Positions 1-11,224 of a stretch of 64,000 nucleotides of DNA are shown here, one piece after another. Numbering within the stretch: the first letter of the stretch is position 1; each line of letters starts with the position of its first letter. The position numbers were made by a program, and so were the translations under genes. The notes under the pieces were generated by a model. That model worked only from the letters and a program-made list of their open reading frames with translations. It ran no database searches and was not told the DNA's origin. The stretch is from Theobroma cacao (Eukaryota > Streptophyta > Magnoliopsida > Malvales > Malvaceae), in contig NC_030852.1 of the NCBI RefSeq assembly GCF_000208745.1, forward strand, positions 33,033,379 through 33,097,378. Reading direction: 5' to 3'.

Positions 1-2650
1 AAGGAATTGAGGGGGAAAAAGCAAAAGAAATTCTAGGTTTAGTCAAACAAAAAGATAAGAAATTAAATAGTTAAACAAATTTGATTTTCATTTTTCTTTG
101 AAGAGAGGATCTTTGTCAAACTTTCAACCCCTGATTTGGGGCTAGATGATGATCCCACCAGGAGACCAAGCATAGATTGAATTAGTTAGGATTTAACATG
201 TGAAATGGAGAAATCGGTCCGCAGTTGCTGCCAAAGTCTCAAGAAAACAACACTTACAATTGATGGATGTCTATCAAATAATTGTTTCCCACTTCATCAA
301 GATCAAGAAATTAATCGACTCTATCAACATCATAGCTTTCTTTTGATTGCAAAAATACAAAGTCAATCCAATTAAAATTTTAAGGCCATCGATTATTCCC
401 ATTATCCAAAATGATAAAATTTACTGTTAGGTTCTACCATAAGTTTTAACTCAAGTTCTAGGTCAATTCCTCAAAGAATTGTTTTCTTAGTCAATGTAAT
501 ATTAATAACAATATTTATCTCTTTACAATTTATAATTTAAAACTAAATTTAGTGTCTATAATTTAAAGATTCAAAGAGATATCAACATTTGACTCATTAA
601 ATAATATATAATTTTTTTTGTTTAAAGAGTATGAGTTTGAATCTCCATTCTATCTAAAAAAATCACCAAAGAGAGACTCAAACCATTTATCCTATCATTA
701 CTAATTACTTAAATTGACTATTATCTTGAATTATTCAAGTTTAATGGTTGAAACTTCTGCATGCTTTGAATATGTTTCTGTTCTTTCATACTTGGAAGAA
801 CTACTATAATATAAATATATATATATAAACTAAGTGCAAGTATGTGGAAAGTTTATCCAAGTTAGAATTTGTCCCACGAATTGTGAAAATCAAAGTGGGG
901 TTTCAATATCTCAGTGTGCGTGACAAGTGTCACCAGTCCATTTCATTTAAGTCAATTATGATGAATTCTCTTCTATATTCGGACTCTGCGTATAGATGGA
1001 ATATAAGAGAATATAAAGCTACAATTGAAACTTTTTCTTTCTTCCTTTTTTATTAATTATTTTTTGTCAAATCGCTCGTTTAAATAACGAAATTAATCTT
1101 AAATGTAAACTATTTAATAAAAATAAAATTTTTAAATATTAGAGACCAAATTAAATTCAAGTAGCACATGTATATTTAACTTATTATATAAATATAATGC
1201 TCTTTGTAAATTCTTATAATCTCCTGAAATCGGTTGATTACTTATTGAATACTTTTTATCTTATTTAATGTGATTGCAAAATCTTTAAATCAATATCATC
1301 ATCTAAAAGATTTACAGTTTAAAATATGATCTTATGCGTTATAATTAGATGCGCTTGTTGTCATTGCTAAAATACGAGGGACAAGCCTAGAATGCCCCTT
1401 AAGGCAGCGATGAGTGGGTCAACGATCAAAGAAACTGGAGCTCAAAGACTAGAATTTCCAAACCCCCTTAACCATATGGGTGCTTAACTATTTAAAATAC
1501 AGGGCCAGATTTTGGTAAGCTTGCAAGTATGGCAGCAACTCTAGGTCCCCTTTGATTAACGTTGAAATCATTTTTTGGTCCCCTATCTCCTTCTGTGTAG
1601 AACATAGAGAGAAATATAGGAGAAAGCAAGGAAACCTTATTTGCCAGTTGTCCAGAACTTAAAAGAATAACATCAGGTGATCATAGACATGAGAGATTGG
1701 GGGACCAAAGTCCACTAGTAGAGCTGAAAGAGGCAATAACGTGGCTATAGCCTTAACCTATAATTCAGGCCTCTCCCTCTATCCTGCTAGGTCTTCGCTA
1801 CTCGATCGTTATTGTCATAATTGATCTTAACTTGGTCCATATAAATGAGAACCTCAAAGTATGTGACCCCAACTTGGCCCCAATTTGGGCCGTTACAGAT
1901 CCCATACCCCCATCTCTTTCACCTTGTTTCTGGATATTCACCAGCATAAACGTTAAACAAGTATGGATCCACAAGGCCGAATTTCTGCCTTACCTCGTTA
2001 AACCGTTAAAATTTAAGTCCCTAACCAAAATTCCCCACTAGTCCAACTAGACCATAAAGTAGAAAAAGACTCCTAATCTTGGTTTATTCCGACTTCACCC
2101 CTCATGGCCGAGGTAAGCTGGGTGAGGCGAGGCTATAGATGTGGATTCACCCAATACCTAGTCCATTTTTGACTTTTAGACTGGCTTATCTTTGGAAGTT
2201 GAAGTTCAGTTCTCAATTAGCAAAGTTTGGACGTCAACATGCCCATGGACCCAAATTTTGGCAATTCCGATCACGGAGAGCTTCCCTCAATGCTTAAGCC
2301 CAAGGCTCAGCTGCCCAAGCCCAAGCTGTCACAGGCCTCCTCTTGTCTTTGAAGAGAAGGAACTCACCCTGTGGCCATAGACTATGTTTTATAAATTACT
2401 GCTACTACTTTTATTAGTGCTACTATTTTGTATTCAATGTACATTAATATCAATTAATACGGTAAAAGAGTTCTTTCTGTTTACCTTGCTTTACCTACTT
2501 ATGCATAAGCTTCATCTCTAAACAACTGCTAGGTAGCTACAATCATATATGCAGGAGAGAAGTGCAACTAGCAGAAATCCAAACATATAACACTAATTTT
2601 GGAAGATTCAGATATAATGGTAGCAAGTCCTTTGTGCATATTTTCCACAA
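1..2650. other. Intergenic DNA without a recognisable gene
   Basis: No open frame here looks like a protein; short frames lack homology, splice context or good starts. Bases 1-1350 are AT-rich with (TA)n near 810-830. Bases about 1370-2390 are clearly less AT-rich and contain CT-rich tracts, as in the body of an old inserted element or a lost gene. I cannot define its ends or family. Confidence 0.6.
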
Positions 2651-5600
2651 TCAAGCGCTATAGCCTTGATTTGAGGGATGCCACTGCCTTGTATCATGGC
2701 CGCTGCATGCAGCAACACAAGCTTGCTCCATTAAGGATTGGGAAACACCACTGTTGCAAAGGTTGGCGAATGCCCGCATGTGTTTCATGCCGTATTGGGT
2801 TAGTAACCCACAGTGTGTTTCAAACAAGCGAACCTGGAATGAAAGGTTTGGTTATGACCAACGAAGAAAGGAGACTAATTCAATTTTGAGAAGACAGTTA
2901 AGAGGAAAAGGGACTGATACCATGGATTTCAAGCACTGCCAGTCATCAACAAGGGGCAAACCAGGTTCCCTGACAGAGTTGAGAACGCCAGAACCTTTTG
3001 CTGGTCCATACAAGAGTGTTCCAATCAAGTCAATGCTGCCATCCAAATGGATCCTATGTCTGATAGTCTCAGTAATCTGTCTGAGTATTTCTGTCTTCTT
3101 TGATCCATCTTCTGAATTTTTGTACTGTATAACAAATAAAATGACCAACATGGATATCAAGTTCAATGAGATATTATTTTGTAATTTAAACAAGGGACTG
3201 AATTTCAGTACTAGTCAAGAAAGTGTTTCCGATATTATTTTGTAATTTAAACAAGGGACTGAATTTCAGTACTAGTCAAGAAAGTGTTTCCTCCTTTTAT
3301 TTACTCTTCTAAATAGCTAGCCTTGTTAGGAAATGAGGGCTTCTGATTAGTCAGTTTAAGAATGCAAATCTCTTTTTGAGTTTTGATGAAACAACAAAGT
3401 CCAATTACAAATTTCATAGAACGATTTATAAGAGATTTAGCCAAGCAAAACTTCACTTAGGTATAAGGAGAAGTATAAAGATCCAATGCAATGTGACATT
3501 CTATGGTTAGAGGCTGAGAAAAGAATAGAGCCCAAGCTCACCATATGCCATAAAAAAAGAATATCTGCATCTCTCTGGTTAACAGCTTCCATGTGGGTCA
3601 ATTCATTTGGAGGAAAGTTTTCGCTAGAAGGATCAAAACCTTGATACGAACAAAGTTTTTCAGCTTTAATGCTTGCATTCCCGTATTCCATCACATGCGA
3701 TCCGCCTAAAGTGTAAGAGTTGAAATTGGAAGTCCGTTCCCTTACCTGCATAATGAGAATTCAAGAATTTCGTACGATAGTATTTTCCACTAAAGAGTTC
3801 AGCTGACCATAAGTGAGAAAACAACTCCAAAATTTGCTGAAAATTTGTTATGCTTACGGTTTCATACTGTTGCTTTACAGTTTCCCTCTTCAGATTGTGA
3901 GTTTCACTGCAGATCATAGGAGTATAAAAGAGCTAATGAGCACAACTCATTTGAGACACTAACTGAAATAAAACATCTACTACTGGTAATAATACCTACT
4001 TTGAGATCAAGATTCTTATATCATAACCGGAAAAGTGCTTTCCTCAAAAAACTAGATAAGGGAAAAATAGTTGGAACTGTGACAAAAACACATTCAACTA
4101 GAAAATCCCATGAATGTAAAGATCAAACAGCTTGTTACTAATCGCCTTTGTTGAAGCTGATTTGTGATCTGAAAAAAGTTCAAAGGAGAGTAACCACATA
4201 CCTGTCCTCCATCCAAGCCACACTGTACAAATCTCCTAAACAAGTGGTATACTCTGGAGGTGGAGAAGGTTCCATCCCAGGACAATAAGTTCCCCAACTA
4301 CTCTCTTGCGCATTCGATGCTGTTGTTACATAAATGTTAAGATCTTTGGGCATTATGCCTTCAAAGACACTCCCACTTTCACAAGCTTCTACATATATAA
4401 CCTGGTGGCATCAGAAATGCAATGTAAAAGATCATGGAATATGTCCAAGCGCAGAGCACGAGTAATTTTGGAGTTAAGAAGATCTCTTACCATCTCTTTG
4501 TAGCTTCCCGCTGCATGTTTCTTCTTCAAGACATCAAGAAAATCCATTGCATACAGAAATGGCAAATTTGGCATCCCTAGAATCAAATATCAAATCAATT
4601 AGACCTTTAAGGCTTTTTTAACTTCTTTGGTGGGTATTTTTACATGCATCTTAAGTCTATGTTCTCAAGGACAAATATTAAACGGAGTTCAGATACAGCT
4701 TGGGATTTTATATAATCAGCTGCGATGGTACTACTAGTTTCATACAGAAGGTTATTTTAATATCATATATGCCAATCACAATTCTTGTATTTCAGCAAAG
4801 TTAGCAGAAGCTTGCCTCTCTTTTTAAACTTCTCATGGCGATTAGGTCTTATTTGGTTGAAACAAGTGGCTAGACGGAGTATATATAAATGATGCAGCAC
4901 AAACAAAGTCTTTAACATACCAAGAACTCCAGGGCCTCCATGGTCCGAGTAGAATAGAAATATTCTATCATTGGGTTTGCTATCAACAACCTTTCCACTT
5001 CCTCCACTCAGAGCACTTTTATTACCAAGAAGTACTGCATACAGATTTGCTGCGGTAACATGCACACCCGTGTAATCCTAACATTATGATCCCATCAATA
5101 CGGTCAATATGGTTATATTACAGTAAATTCAAATGATCAAATTTACAACCTTAAGCTCATCTATTAAAGCTTCCCCACTAAGTTAGAACATGCCTCACAA
5201 GTAAAAAGGTGACAAAACCTATTGATGATCAATGTATTTTGATCAGCCACCTAGTTGGTAACTTCTGGATTTCAGAAAGAGCTATTGTTCTGGACCTAAT
5301 GAAGTGTGAATCCTCAGATAAGATGGTTGAAAACATCCACGTGAATTCAGGATTAAATAATAAATTCCAGGTTACTCAAACAAGAGATCCATCCAAGTAG
5401 CTAATCATTAGTCAAAATTAATTTGTAATCATTAATCATTTTATTTTCTTAGATTTAACATGGGTAGAACTTTGAGAAGGAGGCGAAGGGAAAGAGTGAG
5501 GCAGGCGGGGGAGCCACAAACAAGCACATACATAAAACAGAAGGAAATCACAAATCTACAAGCATCAAGTCATTTACAGGGCACTATTAGCGGGCTTTAC

Positions 5601-7151
5601 AAGTAAATTTCATGTTCTCATTCTTATCCTTTGTCAGCTATTTTCCTTTGGAATTTTTTAACTAACAGCAGGCTTAAACATCAATTCTCTCTATCTGAAA
5701 TGTCTTCTTCCCTTTGTTTTTTGGCGAAAGTTTACTGTTCCTGTCCAATTATAGTAGCTTTTTTTATGCAACCACTTTGGGGAGAGTGACATTAGATTGT
5801 TCATCCCTATGTTAATAAATTTTATGTGCAAGTCTACAAATAAATGACACCCATTATAATTAAATTAGGTCCTAGGATTACATCCATTAATCTAACCACT
5901 ATATTTCAAAAGCAGCAATAATGACAAAAGGTCCACTCATTTTTATCACAATCAAAGTGGCCCATAACTATCAAATTGATGTCAGACGACATGAAAAGCA
6001 ACCAAACAGCTCACAACACCACTAATCATGATTAGATTAATTTTATAAACTGAAACAGTTCGATTATGCTAAACTAATCTATGATCCCTATATTTTACAG
6101 GTATATGCCACAGATATTTTTCTCATTTTTTGCATAAATTATCTGCCTGTCCCTTCAGATTTTTTTCTTATTTTATACAACAAAATTCCTGCCCGTAAAA
6201 CTTAAATGCTTGAGTCATCTCAACTCAAGTAAACCTCAAATTTCTAGATCATTCCTAATCCAAGTAAAACCCTGGATGCTCAAGTCATCCTTAGCAAATC
6301 AAGTGTACTAGATAATGAATCTAAGAGCTTAAGATTAAGTTTGGTACGATAGAGACTGAAGAGAATGCCCACATACCAAGATATTATCTAAACTGGCCCC
6401 TTTATTATTGTTGAGTGAAAGGATTGTTATTACCTTAGGCACGCCAGCATAAACATCATCGCCTTTGGGATGGTTGATGATGACTCCTGGCCTCGGATTC
6501 AGCTTATGCATGGCTATGTCATCGTACATAAACACCACTATGTTCTCTTCCTTCAATCCTCCTTTCCTTAACAGCTGATAGGCGTGGCATACATCTGCCT
6601 GTCCTTGCACCCAAAAAAGGTTTATGTCCCATTTAGACAAAACTAACCAGTGTTATTACACATTTAACATACAGTACCACTACGCCCATCACTAAGGGAA
6701 AAAAATAGTAAAGATTTGAAAACACTAGTATATCTTTTTGCCAAGGAGAGAGAGAGAAGAAGAAGTGAAAAAGGAAAGAATTCAAGAAAGCAAAGAGAAT
6801 TTTTAATTCCTCATAGTGCAGATTTATTTTAAAAGAAAAAATGAAAGCATGTAAGGCTGGTGCTTGATCCTTTTGTCAGTCCATAGAAAAGAATTCAAAC
6901 CTTATTATAAGTTGATACTAATGCTTTACCTGATGCCTGTAATTAGCATAGCCAGATGAACCAGCCACCAGAACAGCCCATCTTGTTCCAAGTTGCTGAT
7001 CATCTACATCTTGCGGTTCATCTATGTCTGTAGACAGCCGGATTCCAGACTCCCACTGATTCAACCGGGCGGCTCGTCCTGCTTCAAAAAGTAATAATAA
7101 CACTAGAAGTAAAGATAGGTACTTGATGAAAACCGAATCTTGTTTTGCCAT
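2651..7151 (-). CDS. beta-VPE: Vacuolar processing enzyme, beta (seed) type; legumain, peptidase family C13
   Basis: Asparaginyl endopeptidase of the vacuole that matures seed storage proteins and other vacuolar proteins. Nine exons, all with GT-AG junctions in frame: 7151-6930, 6598-6434, 5077-4921, 4576-4491, 4401-4202, 3906-3858, 3745-3542, 3124-2921, 2833-2651, giving 489 aa. Residues 1-27 form a leucine-rich signal peptide followed by a propeptide. The C13 core begins at [14 protein letters not shown]. Catalytic His175 lies in YSDHGGPG and Cys217 in EACESGS. The C-terminal inhibitory propeptide is complete, ending in [18 protein letters not shown] and the long [13 protein letters not shown] stretch fit the beta class rather than the gamma (vegetative) class, as I recall those sequences. 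Intron 7 carries a perfect 61-bp tandem duplication. Nothing is broken. The class assignment is less certain than the family. Confidence 0.95.
3170..3291. repeat. Perfect 61-bp tandem duplication in a VPE intron
   Basis: Copies 3170-3230 and 3231-3291 are identical at every base. The repeat lies in intron 7, between exons ending at 3542 and starting at 3124, and copy 1 begins about 46 bases downstream of exon 8's first base on the plus strand, so its 3124-proximal copy overlaps the 3' end of the intron. The absence of mismatches implies a recent event or an assembly duplication. Confidence 0.9.
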
Positions 7152-8711
7152 GGATATTACAAGTAAATAGTGAATCCAGTTCAAGAAAACCGTGAACAAG
7201 TAAGAGGAGAAGGAAACGAAAGGAAGTGGAAACTGATGCTTGAAGGGAAAGCAGGGATGAAGAATGGAGTCCGGGAGAGAGTCTTAAAGTGAAGGTGGTA
7301 AAGCCGTGTGAGATGCCATGCAAAATAGGAGGTTGACACGTGTGGAATAGTTGCAGAACTGTGGGTCCAAAAATCTACTGCTTGAAACAAATGGTCGGTT
7401 TTGTTTTTTTTTTTTTTTTTTTTTTCTATATTTGTGAAGATGCATATGCTGTTGTCTTCTGTCAGTAGTTGATTTTTCTTCTGGGCTTTACTTTCTTCTA
7501 CTTCTTGTCAGGGAAAGGGTAGCAGTTTCCATGGGACTAATACTAAAAGTGATACAATGAGAAGTTAAAACTTGGTTGGATATGACTCATGTTAAAAAGT
7601 TTCCCCCAAATTCCGCAAGTAAAGTTTGGTCTGTTAAGATTTGTGTATCTGAGAAAAAGATTATGCAGGCAAAAAAGGTATTGTACCAGTACCAAACTCC
7701 GATTAGATCAAAGTATATGCTGCCAGATACTTTGATATTCTTCTCCTGGAAAGGAGTTTTACGGGGCTAAAAAGTGGTAATTTAAGGGAAGCTGTTACAC
7801 CTCTACCTATTACGTTATGCAATTTGTCTTTCTTTAGATTAGAAATTCAGGGAAGATGTATGAAATGTGATGCTGGTCAAATAAGGCTATTGTTCAAGCC
7901 AAACAATAAATAAGTAAAGAAATAAATGATTACAATCTCGATCATCACAAAGCTGGAGTAAGCTCAGCAGCTTTGATCCTCTAGCGTTTTGAAATTTTAT
8001 TCCTTTAGTCCACTGTTTTCTGTTTGTTTGTACTCTACAAATATCTGTTTTAATTAATTCTCTCTAAGTACGATTGGTCGGTTTGGACTTTTAGTTGTTA
8101 GTCCGAAAGTTTTCATTACGTTGAAAATAAAAATGGTCTTTCTTTCACATTATTAGCCTAAAGAATAAATAGCCGCTTGTGGTCTTCCAATAAGCAGATC
8201 TTTTAAAATCTATTCTTCTCCTCTGATTGGAAGATTTCATCCCATTGCTTGTACAATTCTTCCGATAAAGATTAGCCTAACCATTGTCAATTATCAACTG
8301 ACTATAATTCACTAATTATTCCGAGATATTGTGTAGAAGAAACAAATACAAGCTTTCTCTCACCGAAACATCTCGACATGAAATCCTTGGAAGCAAAAGT
8401 TCTACTAGTGGCAGACAAACCATAACTGCCTCTGTTCATTCACTTGGAAGACAAGTTAATCCTCCAACCTGTAAATTGCATACGCTAAGCCATCTATGAT
8501 TATTAAACTTCCAAATGATATCACGTAAGAGAGTTTTAGAATCATGCCAAATAAGTCATAAAGGAGCACAAAGTTAGCTTTTAACATGTTTCATGGGGAC
8601 ACCCAATCCCCTTATTGTGAAAGAACAAATACAACAAAGCTCTTGCTTCTGGTTTCCTTTGCCGCCTGCTGAAAAGTTATCCACGCAACAGACACGGTAA
8701 AGATAGAAGTT
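7152..8711. other. Intergenic DNA between beta-VPE and the NDUFAF6-like gene
   Basis: Holds the beta-VPE promoter (about 7152-7400), a long T tract at about 7399-7425 and presumably the 3' UTR of the NDUFAF6-like gene at its right edge. No other gene is seen. Confidence 0.6.
7317..7342 (-). promoter_or_regulatory. RY repeat next to a G-box/ABRE upstream of beta-VPE
   Basis: CATGCA at 7317-7322 (an RY core) and CACGTG at 7337-7342 (a G-box inside ACACGTGT) lie about 170-190 bases upstream of the beta-VPE ATG. RY cores are bound by B3 factors such as ABI3/FUS3, and G-boxes by bZIP factors; the pair is typical of seed maturation promoters. This fits a seed-type VPE. Short motifs can arise by chance, so function is inferred. 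Confidence 0.5.
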
Positions 8712-9617
8712 TCAATATTTGCCCCGCCATGAATACCACTTCAATTTCAATTGGAACGACAGTGGAGGTTTACCCAGAATCCCTCTTGCTAACCTTGAAT
8801 CAAACACATCGAACTGTACACGACTGAGGGAATCCAACAGAACTTGGGCGGGCACAGCTGGTAGAAGTGCTTTACGAGCCTCAGAGGGAACAGCGTCTGC
8901 TAATTCACGAGCTTTCAGCAAATGTGCATTGGCTGCTGATGCAATTTCAAAAACCGCATCACATAAGCCCTCACGAGAATCCAAGTGTATCTCTGATCGA
9001 CCTCCCTCCTTAACTAGCAGCCCATGCTTGGCTGCCACTTTAGCTGGTATGTAAGAAAAGTGACGGTTGCGGCTAGCATGGTATGGCAGCGACTTAAGTA
9101 GCAAAAGAAGGCCACTTGCCTTACCAACATGCGATGCTGCATGGTCAACTGCAGTGGACCTGATACCACCAGCTTGAAGAGTCATGTATAGAAGAGTTGA
9201 TGCTGTATTCTCTGCATATTTCTCTAAGTCCTCAATACTCTCTGGTAGGTCAGTAGCCTCTCTACTTGCATCATTGATCCGAGCTTCCACTAACCGTTTT
9301 AACCAAGCCTTGCTAATTTTACTTTCAGATATCACTGAGGAGAGGGCCTGTGCTGTTGGGTGTTCAATCAATTTGTTAGCATAAATTTTGTCAATGGCTT
9401 CTTGCCACCAGACAAGGCGCATGAGACCAATCTTGGGATCAGAAGCAACATCCATAGCTCTGGCAGTTTCAACATTGAAGGCGCGGAGTGCAAATGCAGC
9501 CTTTCGCATGTTAGGGGGAAGCTCAAGAAGGCAGAGGTAATGATGATAATCATAGCAACGCACTTGCTGTACACAGTAGGAGAAAGCTGCCCGTAAGCTA
9601 CTAGAAACACCGTTCAT
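8712..9617 (-). CDS. NDUFAF6-like mitochondrial complex I assembly factor (squalene/phytoene synthase fold)
   Basis: Single-exon gene of 301 aa, starting at the ATG at 9617 (MNGVSSSLRAAFSYC) and ending with TGA at 8712. The family is the squalene/phytoene synthase superfamily, but the protein lacks the Asp-rich DxxxD substrate-binding motifs of true prenyl synthases. It keeps the hallmarks of NDUFAF6 relatives: an N-terminal VRCYDYHHYLCLLELP, MRLVWWQEAIDKIY and YAENTASTLLYMTLQ. In animals and plants these proteins act in the mitochondrion during assembly of respiratory complex I. The predicted Arabidopsis counterpart, from memory, is At1g62730. Gene-strand donors near 10430 and 10559 and an acceptor near 9641 suggest a 5' UTR intron; this is inference only. 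Confidence 0.85.
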   Translation of the reverse strand: MNGVSSSLRAAFSYCVQQVRCYDYHHYLCLLELPPNMRKAAFALRAFNVETARAMDVASDPKIGLMRLVWWQEAIDKIYANKLIEHPTAQALSSVISESKISKAWLKRLVEARINDASREATDLPESIEDLEKYAENTASTLLYMTLQAGGIRSTAVDHAASHVGKASGLLLLLKSLPYHASRNRHFSYIPAKVAAKHGLLVKEGGRSEIHLDSREGLCDAVFEIASAANAHLLKARELADAVPSEARKALLPAVPAQVLLDSLSRVQFDVFDSRLARGILGKPPLSFQLKLKWYSWRGKY

Positions 9618-11224
9618 CAAATCCCTACTGTGGTTCCCCTACAATGCATTACTACATTAATGGAAAAACCAAATAATGCTTCCAAGACAATTTCTGTAAC
9701 TCCGTCGTCAACGAGTATTTTCGATTGATAAAGCAAGCTGATGAAAAATAGAGAAAGAAGATCCTAAATATTTATTTCAGATATCTCTCAAGAAGTGACC
9801 AATTTCTAAGACCAATTTCTCATTTGTCCCATAAATGCAATGATTTTAACTTTTATGTTCATAAAATTAAACTTAAAAAAGAAAAGATGAAAAGCAGCGA
9901 AGATCACAAACTACATAAGAATAGATAAAAGCACCTTAATGCAGGCAATCTATGGCAGGTTACAAATCCAGGTAAAAGATATTGGAGTTGACTGTAAGCA
10001 CTGATACAAGGTGAGCTTATTCAATTAATAAACAAATCCATTAATAGATGGATTGGGGTGGAAATCTGTCCAGCTTAAAAACAACGGGCACCCAGAAACC
10101 AACATTGACTGTAAGCCATTTGCATCCAAAAATTTATTCCAACTTTCACAATGAAGAAGGAATTAGGGAATATGGGATTTCTGAATCTTAAACAAACTTA
10201 CGCATTTAACTTTTAGCTATTGCACAGAACAAAGCAAGTATCGTAGAAACAGAGTAAATCGAGAACTGATAATTCTTAGTGTTTGAGACATTTCATCGAA
10301 CGTGCTCAATGCATTAAAAAAACTGGCACATCTTGATCCAACATTAAAACAACTGAATTCCCGATTTCATCCCTCGCAAGAAATTATAAGAGGAAAGAAA
10401 GGGGATAAACTGGAAAGCATACCGAGAGTGATCTAAGCGTTTCAAATGGAACTAGAAAGCCAGAGAAAGAACGCGGCGAGCAAAGCAAGCAGTTGTTCGT
10501 CTCGTAGGGAAGCCAGACCAACAACAGAAACGGTAGAGATTTTGGGGGAATGCGTTTACCTTCGATAAAACGACGCCGTTGGAGAGCTTTTGAACTTTGC
10601 AGACGATTAAAGCCAGTTAATTTTAACTTTTAAGATGGCTTTTAACAGCCTCTTTTCCCAATTCGTTTAAATTTTCAACGCCACAAGTGTAAAAGAATAA
10701 ACTACTAGTTCAATTAGTTAGTTCTTCGGACATCATAATCTTCAACTTTCATTATTCCTCAGCCCATTACGCTAAAATGCATGTTACTTGCTTATTGCTA
10801 TTCACTTCAAATGCAAATTTTCGTAAAGGAAATGTAAAAATAAAACACTAAAAAACAATAAGCCAAACAAGCGTCATTAAAGTCAATTTCCGGATACCCA
10901 TGCACATAAAATAAAAGACTAGACAGAACCACAATGATATTCTTCTCTGTGCTGAAGAAACTGATGAGTCCTCTGGTCACTGTTGATGATCTGCCAGGCA
11001 GTAAGGGAGAGGTCTTTTAACAACCGGAGCAAAAGCATCCAGTGACGCATAGAAGGAACATAGAAAGTCTATGAAAAAGGTTCACAGCCGAGCCAACAAG
11101 CAAACTTTTGAAAATTTCCAACTGAAACTAATAGTTTTTACAAATTAGACCATTCAAATTCACCCTGCAAAAGTACAAATTTACTAAACTGGAAAATCAA
11201 ATAAGAGAAAACTCTCCCTCACAT
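9618..11224. other. 5' leader and intergenic DNA upstream of the NDUFAF6-like gene
   Basis: The part near 10430-10600 is less AT-rich and probably contains the transcription start and non-coding first exon or exons of the NDUFAF6-like gene. The rest, up to the HOP stop codon, is AT-rich and includes the HOP 3' UTR. No other gene is seen. Confidence 0.5.

Noticed and set aside
600..660. tRNA B-box-like GTTTGAATC near 630 and similar boxes near 19630 and 21050
   Set aside because: No cloverleaf could be formed around them and there is no A-box at the right distance; at most they are traces of a dispersed AT-rich repeat.
844..1056. 70-codon frame at the left end
   Set aside because: Begins at GTG, in AT-rich DNA, with no recognisable domain or splice context.
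2754..3245. 163-codon plus-strand frame
   Set aside because: Lies exactly over beta-VPE exons 8 and 9 on the other strand; it is their shadow, extended by the intron duplication.
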